Below, piece by piece: positions 59,506-64,000 of a stretch of 64,000 nucleotides of DNA (the stretch's first letter is position 1; the number at the start of each line of letters is the position of its first letter). Under the pieces are notes generated by a model. It saw only the letters and a list, made by a program, of their open reading frames with translations, was not told where the DNA came from and made no database searches. A program made the translations under genes and the position numbers. This stretch comes from JBBRHQ01 sp963781345. GTDB lineage: Bacteria > Actinomycetota > Thermoleophilia > Solirubrobacterales > 70-9. Location: the NCBI GenBank assembly GCA_963781345.1, contig CAWAFQ010000013.1, forward strand, positions 186,001 to 250,000, in the 5' to 3' direction.

Positions 59506-60786
59506 TTGAGAGTCCTGGTCGTCGGAGGGGGCGGACGCGAGCACGCGATCGTGCGGGCGCTCGCCCGCTCCGCGCACGGACCGGAGATCCTCTGCGCGCC
59601 GGGAAACGCCGGGATCGCGGCCGACGCGGAGTGCCTGCCGGGCGTCTCCGCCACCGATGTCCGCGGGATCCTTGACGCCGCCCGCGACCACGGCGCCGAT
59701 CTGGTCCTCGTGGGCCCGGAGGCGCCGCTGGTCGAGGGCGTCATCGACGTGCTGGGGGACCACGGCATCCCCGCCTTCGGCCCGTCCGAGGCGGCGGCCG
59801 AGCTGGAGGGGTCGAAGGCCTTTGCCAAGGAGGCGATGCTGGAGGCCGGTGTACCGACCGCGTCCCACACCCTGCTGCGAAACCGCGAGGAGGCGCTGGC
59901 TCAGATCGCGGTCGCGCCCTTCCCGGCGGTGCTGAAGGCGGACGGGCTGGCGGCGGGCAAGGGCGTGATCATCTGCGCGAGCGAGGCCGAGGCCCGCGAG
60001 GCAGTCGACGTCTTCTTCACCGAGCAGCGCTTCGGCGGGACCACCGTGGTCCTGGAGGAGTTCCTCGAGGGCTCCGAGCTCTCGCTGCTGGCGCTGTGCG
60101 ACGGCGAGAACGTGGTCCCGCTTGCCCCGGCCCAGGACTACAAGCGCATCTTCGACGGCGACCTCGGGCCGAACACTGGGGGAATGGGCAGCTACTCACC
60201 GGTGCCGGGATTCGACCGCTCCAGGGTCGAGGAGATGGCCGACGAGGTCCACCGGCCGATCGTCGATCTGATGGCACGCCGCGGACACCCCTTCCACGGC
60301 GTTCTCTACGCCGGGCTGATGATCGGGGAGGCGGGGACGCGGGTGCTCGAGTTCAACACCCGCTTCGGAGACCCCGAGACGCAGGCCGTCTTGCCGCGAC
60401 TGCGCTCCGACCTGCTCGAGCTCTGCGACGCGGCTCGCGAGCCGGGAGGGCTGGAGGGGGTCGAGGCCGAGTTCGACGACGACTGGGCCGTCACCCTGGT
60501 GCTGGCCTCCGCCGGCTACCCGGAGTCCTCCTCGAAGGGCGACGTGATCAGCGGGGTCGAGGCCGCTGCCGAGATCGCCGAGGTCACCCACGCCGGAACA
60601 GCCGAGCTCGACGGCGAGATCGTCACCGCCGGGGGACGGGTGCTGAACGTGACCGGGCTGGGCTCGACTCCCGGCGAAGCCCGCGATCGGGCATACGATG
60701 CGGCCCGGCGCATCCACTTCGAGGGGATGCAGCTTCGAACAGACATCGCCGAGCGCGCCCTCGAGCGCGACGGCCTTATCCAGTGA
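59506..60786 (+). CDS. purD: Phosphoribosylamine-glycine ligase
   Basis: 426 residues. ATP-grasp enzyme of purine synthesis, joining glycine to phosphoribosylamine. The N-terminus LRVLVVGGGGREHAIVRALA, the conserved LVLVGPEAPLVEGVIDVLGD and GSKAFAKEAMLEAGVPTASH are present. So are VLKADGLAAGKGVIICASEA, EEFLEGSELSLLALCDGENV and EFNTRFGDPETQAVLPRL. The start is TTG 59506, nearly touching the GYD gene. purE follows 8 bp after the stop. Confidence 0.95.
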   Translation: MRVLVVGGGGREHAIVRALARSAHGPEILCAPGNAGIAADAECLPGVSATDVRGILDAARDHGADLVLVGPEAPLVEGVIDVLGDHGIPAFGPSEAAAELEGSKAFAKEAMLEAGVPTASHTLLRNREEALAQIAVAPFPAVLKADGLAAGKGVIICASEAEAREAVDVFFTEQRFGGTTVVLEEFLEGSELSLLALCDGENVVPLAPAQDYKRIFDGDLGPNTGGMGSYSPVPGFDRSRVEEMADEVHRPIVDLMARRGHPFHGVLYAGLMIGEAGTRVLEFNTRFGDPETQAVLPRLRSDLLELCDAAREPGGLEGVEAEFDDDWAVTLVLASAGYPESSSKGDVISGVEAAAEIAEVTHAGTAELDGEIVTAGGRVLNVTGLGSTPGEARDRAYDAARRIHFEGMQLRTDIAERALERDGLIQ

Positions 60787-60793
60787 GGACGAG

Positions 60794-61270
60794 ATGAGCG
60801 ATACCCCCGAGCAGGCCCCCGAGGCGGTGACCATGCCCGCGGTCGAGGAGGCCTTCGAGGAGATCGAGGTCGACACGCCGATCGTCGGCATCATCATGGG
60901 CTCCAAGAACGACAAGTCGAAGATGCAGCCCGCCGGGGAGGCGCTGCACGACGCCGGCATCCGCTACGAGGTGCGGGTGATGAGCGCCCACCGCGACCCC
61001 GACATGGTCCGCGACTACTGCTCGAACGCTCGCATGCGCGGCCTCAGGGTGATCATCGCCGGCGCCGGGATGTCGGCGGCGCTTCCGGGAGTCGCCGCCG
61101 CCCACACGGACCTGCCGGTGGTCGGGGTTCCGATCTCCGGCAAGAACCTCGGCGGTCTCGACGCGCTGCTCTCGGCGGTGCAGATGCCCCCAGGTGTCCC
61201 GGTCGCCTGCGTCGCCGTTGACGGCGCAAAGAACGCGGGGCTGCTCGCAGCGAGAATCATCAACTCGTGA
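60794..61270 (+). CDS. purE: N5-carboxyaminoimidazole ribonucleotide mutase
   Basis: 158 residues. The PurE fold shows PIVGIIMGSKNDKSKMQPAG, RVMSAHRDPDMVRDYCSNAR, IAGAGMSAALPGVAAAHTDL and PVVGVPISGKNLGGLDALLS. The active-site His lies in SAHRDP, where most enzymes have SAHRTP. The phosphate loop GSKND differs from the common GSDSD/GSxSD. An N-terminal extension of about 30 acidic residues precedes the core. ATG 60794 (MSDTPEQAPE) follows GAGGA. The stop overlaps the purB start (GTGA). No purK is present here. Confidence 0.92.
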   Translation: MSDTPEQAPEAVTMPAVEEAFEEIEVDTPIVGIIMGSKNDKSKMQPAGEALHDAGIRYEVRVMSAHRDPDMVRDYCSNARMRGLRVIIAGAGMSAALPGVAAAHTDLPVVGVPISGKNLGGLDALLSAVQMPPGVPVACVAVDGAKNAGLLAARIINS

Positions 61271-62550
61271 TCCCCCGCTACACACGGGAGGAGATCGGGG
61301 CCGTCTGGTCGCCTCAGCGAAAGATGGACTGCTGGCTCGCGGTCGAGCTCGCGGCCACCGACGCGCTCGCCGCCGAGGGGATCGTCCCGACCGAGGCCGC
61401 CGAGGTGTGCCGCTCGCGGGCGGCGTTCACGGTCGAGGCGGTCGAGGAGCGCGAGCGCACGACCAACCACGACGTCGCCGCCTTTGTCGACGTCGTCGCC
61501 GCCCAGATCGGCCCCGAGGGTCGCTGGATCCACTACGGGCTGACCTCCTCCGACGTTCTCGACACGGCACTTGCGCTCCAGGTCGAGCAGGCGGGATTGA
61601 TCTTGCTGCGCGGCGCCACCGCCTACCGCGACGCCCTCGTCGCGCGGGCGTTCGAGCACCGTGACACGCTCTGCGTCGGCCGCACCCACGGCGTCCACGC
61701 CGAGCCGACCACTTTCGGGCTGCGCCTCGCCGGGTTCGCCTTCGAGGCAGACCGCAACCTCGAGCGGCTCAAGCTCGCGGTCGAGGGCTCGGCGGTCGGC
61801 AAGCTCTCGGGCGCCGTCGGGACATACGCCTCACTGCCGCCCTCGGTCGAGGAGCGGGTGATGCGCGCTCTCGGGCTGCGGCGCGAGGAGGTCTCGACCC
61901 AGGTGGTCCCCCGCGACCGCCACGCCGAGCTGCTGAACGCGATCGCTCTCACCGGCGCCGGCCTCGAGCGCTTCGCGACCGAGGTCCGCAACCTGCAGCG
62001 GACCGAGCTGCGCGAGGTCGAGGAGCCGTTCGGCGCCGGCCAGAAGGGCTCCTCGGCGATGCCGCACAAGCGCAACCCGATCCTCAGTGAGCGGGTCACC
62101 GGTCTGGCGCGGGTGCTGCGCGGCTACTCGCACACCGGGCTCGAGAACGTTGCCCTCTGGCACGAGCGCGACATCTCCCACTCAGGCGCCGAGCGCGTGA
62201 TCATCCCCGACGCGACGATCCTGCTCGACTACATGCTCTACGTGGCGACGATGGTCGTCGCGGGGATGACGGTCAACCGCGGCAGGATGCTCGGCATTCT
62301 CGAGCTCACCTCGGGCGCTCTCTTCAGCCAGCGCGCCCTCAGCGCGCTGGTCAACTCGGGGATGAGCCGCGACGACGCCTATCGCCTGGTCCAGCGCTCC
62401 GCCCAGCAGGCCTTCGACAGCGGCGTCCAGTTCCGCGACCTGATCGCCGCCGAGGCGCCGCAGCTCGACCTCGACGCGGTCTTCGACTACAACGCCTACC
62501 TCACCCACCTGCCGGAGGTCTTCGGGCGGCTCGAAGCGCTGCGGGCCTAG
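61267..62550 (+). CDS. purB: Adenylosuccinate lyase
   Basis: 427 residues. Splits SAICAR and adenylosuccinate in purine synthesis. The fumarase-superfamily features are RTTNHDVAAFVDVVA, HYGLTSSDVLDTALALQ, VGRTHGVHAEPTTFGLRLAG (catalytic His), the signature GSSAMPHKRNPILSE and NVALWHERDISHSGAERVII. GTG 61267 overlaps the purE stop, so the three genes purD-purE-purB form one coupled unit. Length is normal for the short bacterial type. Confidence 0.95.
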   Translation: MIPRYTREEIGAVWSPQRKMDCWLAVELAATDALAAEGIVPTEAAEVCRSRAAFTVEAVEERERTTNHDVAAFVDVVAAQIGPEGRWIHYGLTSSDVLDTALALQVEQAGLILLRGATAYRDALVARAFEHRDTLCVGRTHGVHAEPTTFGLRLAGFAFEADRNLERLKLAVEGSAVGKLSGAVGTYASLPPSVEERVMRALGLRREEVSTQVVPRDRHAELLNAIALTGAGLERFATEVRNLQRTELREVEEPFGAGQKGSSAMPHKRNPILSERVTGLARVLRGYSHTGLENVALWHERDISHSGAERVIIPDATILLDYMLYVATMVVAGMTVNRGRMLGILELTSGALFSQRALSALVNSGMSRDDAYRLVQRSAQQAFDSGVQFRDLIAAEAPQLDLDAVFDYNAYLTHLPEVFGRLEALRA

Positions 62551-62602
62551 AGGCCCGGGCCGCCCGCTACCCCTGCGGGCCGAGAGGCCCGGGCCGCCCG
62601 CT
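62549..62602. repeat. Direct repeat with palindromic core between convergent purB and P450 genes
   Basis: AGAGGCCCGGGCCGCCCGCT occurs identically at 62549-62568 and 62583-62602 (period 34). Each copy contains the palindrome GGCCCGGGCC. GCCCGC (62562-62567) and GCGGGC (62575-62580) also form a hairpin. The position suggests a bidirectional terminator. Confidence 0.7.
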
Positions 62603-62613
62603 TCTCTGAACGC

Positions 62614-63942
62614 TCAGGCCGCGATGGGCTCTAGCGCTGCCCGCCGGGCGGTGACGACGACCGGGGTGCCGTCGCGCGGCGAGAGCGTGATGTTGCGGCG
62701 ACCGACACGCTCCGGCCTGGGGCTCGCGGCCCGCAGCTCGTAGCGGCTCAGCACCTCGCGCAGGACGATCCTCATCTCGAACTCGGCGAAGGCGGCGCCG
62801 AGGCAGCGCCGCACGCCGCCGCCGAACGGGATCCAGGAGTAGGTGTCGGGCGGGTTATCGAGGAAGCGCTCGGGACGGAAGGCGAGCGGGTCGGGGTAGA
62901 TGTCGGGGCGGGTGTGGGTGAGCCAGATCGCCGGTGCGACGTCGGTGCCCGCGGGCAGGTCGAGCCCGTCGACGTGCAGGTCCTGCGCCAGGCGCCGGCC
63001 GGCAAGGGGGACGACCGGGCGAAGCCGCAGGACCTCGGTGATCGTCGCCCGCATGTAGGAGTCGTCGTCGCCGGCGTCGATCTCGTCGCGAAGCCGCCCC
63101 AGCTGGAGCGGGTGGCGGAGCAACATGTCGAAGCTCCAGGCCAGCGCCGTCGCCGTGGTCTCGTGGCCGGCGAGCAGCAGGGTCATCAGCTGGTCGCGCA
63201 GCTCGGAGTCGCTCATCCCCTCGCCGTCGTCGAAGCGGGCCTCGACCAGCGCCGAGAGGATGTCGTCGCGCTCGCCGAGGCCGGGGTCGGCGCGGCGCTC
63301 GGCGATCTCGGCGTAGAGCGGCTCGTCGACCGCCCGCAGGAGCGCCTGGAAGCGAGCCCAGGGGCCGTGGTCGGGAACGCGGCGGGTGACGAGGGTCGCG
63401 AGTTGGGCGGCCGGCGCGGCGGTATCGGATAGGACCTTCCCGAGCAGATTGCGGAGCTTCTGCAGGCGATCGGGATCGCTGACCCCGAAGACGACCCGGA
63501 GGATCACCTCGAGCGTGATCGCCTGCATCCGCGGGTGGATCGCGAACTCGGAGCCGACCGGCCAGCTCTCGATCTCGGTGTCGACAAGCTCCTCGACCAG
63601 CGCCTCGTAGGAGCGCATCCGCTCGCCGTGGAAGGGGGGCAGCATCACCTTGCGCCGCGCGAGGTGCTCGGAGCCCTCGAGCAGCAGGATCGAGCGAGGG
63701 CCCATGATCGGCTCGATCGCGATGCTCCGCCCCGGAGGCAGACCGTTGGCGCGCTCGGAGTACAGCGCCCTGACCGCCTCGGGATCGGAGATCATCACCA
63801 TCGGCGTCTTGAAGCCGACGAAGGTGACGCTGAAGGAATCGCCGTAGCGGCGGCGGCATTCCTCCATGAAGGCGAGCGGCCGCCAGAACCAGCGCATGGT
63901 CTGGATTAGCGGCGACGTGGTCGGCCCCGGGGGAAGCGGCAC
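62614..63942 (-). CDS. Cytochrome P450
   Basis: 442 residues, no membrane anchor. The I-helix AGHETTATALAWSFDMLLRH (oxygen activation) is near residue 260. The ExxR motif lies in ITEVLRLRPVVPLAGRRLAQ, and the haem loop WIPFGGGVRRCLGAAFAEFE holds the Cys ligand near residue 377. The motif DPLAFRPERFLDNPPDTYSW is typical of class CYP1xx hydroxylases acting on fatty acids or terpenoids. The longest frame starts at TTG 63966; GTG 63942 (VPLPPGPTTSP) fits the family proline-rich start and is preferred. No ferredoxin gene is nearby. It is divergent from the gene starting at 63998. Confidence 0.9.
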   Translation of the reverse strand: MPLPPGPTTSPLIQTMRWFWRPLAFMEECRRRYGDSFSVTFVGFKTPMVMISDPEAVRALYSERANGLPPGRSIAIEPIMGPRSILLLEGSEHLARRKVMLPPFHGERMRSYEALVEELVDTEIESWPVGSEFAIHPRMQAITLEVILRVVFGVSDPDRLQKLRNLLGKVLSDTAAPAAQLATLVTRRVPDHGPWARFQALLRAVDEPLYAEIAERRADPGLGERDDILSALVEARFDDGEGMSDSELRDQLMTLLLAGHETTATALAWSFDMLLRHPLQLGRLRDEIDAGDDDSYMRATITEVLRLRPVVPLAGRRLAQDLHVDGLDLPAGTDVAPAIWLTHTRPDIYPDPLAFRPERFLDNPPDTYSWIPFGGGVRRCLGAAFAEFEMRIVLREVLSRYELRAASPRPERVGRRNITLSPRDGTPVVVTARRAALEPIAA

Positions 63943-63997
63943 AGCTATAGAGTCGCAGGCCGGCAATTCAGCCGCGGCGACAACCAGGAGGAGAACG

Positions 63998-64000
63998 ATG
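63998..64000 (+). CDS. Start codon of a gene cut off by the window end
   Basis: AGGAGGAGA lies a few bases before the final ATG (63998-64000), one of the best ribosome-binding sites of the window. The gene is divergent from the P450, about 55 bp between starts. Nothing can be said of its product. Confidence 0.55.

Overview
The window is 64 kb of high-GC DNA that reads as a chromosomal segment of an actinobacterium of the Thermoleophilia / Solirubrobacterales type. The pointers are an HspR regulator inside the dnaK operon, at least two F420-type luciferase-like oxidoreductases, a secreted family starting with a SYAN-type leader followed by lysine-rich ISGxQLKK repeats (20 kb), and several secreted RTX-like proteins. 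No 16S gene is present, so the placement is inferred from gene content. No phage, transposase, CRISPR array or recognisable defence system was found.

Layout. 0-9.4 kb: the N-terminal part of a secreted S15/CocE-type hydrolase, a transketolase, an HSDL2-like SDR, an F420-dependent glucose-6-phosphate dehydrogenase, then a divergent acyl-CoA module (class III CoA-transferase / glutaryl-CoA dehydrogenase, 3-hydroxyacyl-CoA dehydrogenase, GntR regulator) that fits glutarate or glutaryl-CoA breakdown. A symmetric dyad lies between the divergent starts. Nearly every gene from 2.9 to 9.1 kb carries one or many single-base frameshifts although the encoded protein stays conserved; this looks like poor consensus sequence more than decay. 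9.6-14.2 kb: a two-subunit B-type (ba3-like) haem-copper oxidase whose subunit I ends in a fused cytochrome c, facing an operon for Sco, a TlpA-type thioredoxin and a membrane protein.

14.2-22.7 kb is accessory-looking: a decayed copy of tRNA-Val at 14.3 kb, the intact tRNA-Val(TAC) at 19.1 kb, a second tRNA remnant, an SQR-like flavoprotein, an LLM oxidoreductase, a TolB/RTX secreted protein, SHOCT and SnoaL-like fragments, a VOC protein and two SDR/membrane genes. 23-28 kb: a membrane GGDEF-EAL protein, lgt behind tRNA-Glu(TTC), argF, and an EEP nuclease. 28-41 kb: a lysine-rich histone-like protein, an M3-like metallopeptidase, a RumA/TrmA methyltransferase, RTX proteins, a GH5 endoglycoceramidase-like enzyme, a divergent uracil-DNA glycosylase-fold protein, a glycosyltransferase-PHP fusion, and an MBL hydrolase. 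41-47 kb: ino1, a CDP-alcohol phosphatidyltransferase and a PAP2 protein (an inositol-lipid cluster), then a PfkB kinase-nth pair, a cytochrome c and a secreted EEP phosphatase.

47.5-54.6 kb is the heat-shock operon dnaK-grpE-dnaJ-hspR-(membrane protein)-clpB. 54.8-57.9 kb is a cell-wall operon (membrane protein, then a three-domain lytic transglycosylase) preceded by helically phased GTCAC repeats. 58-64 kb: a Usp-like membrane protein, a methyltransferase, a GYD protein, purD-purE-purB, a cytochrome P450, and the start codon of a further gene at the very end. The strongest leads are the GTCAC array, the dyad in the glutarate module, the duplicated tRNA-Val with its 4.8-kb interval, the oxidase-cytochrome fusion, and the GT-PHP fusion.
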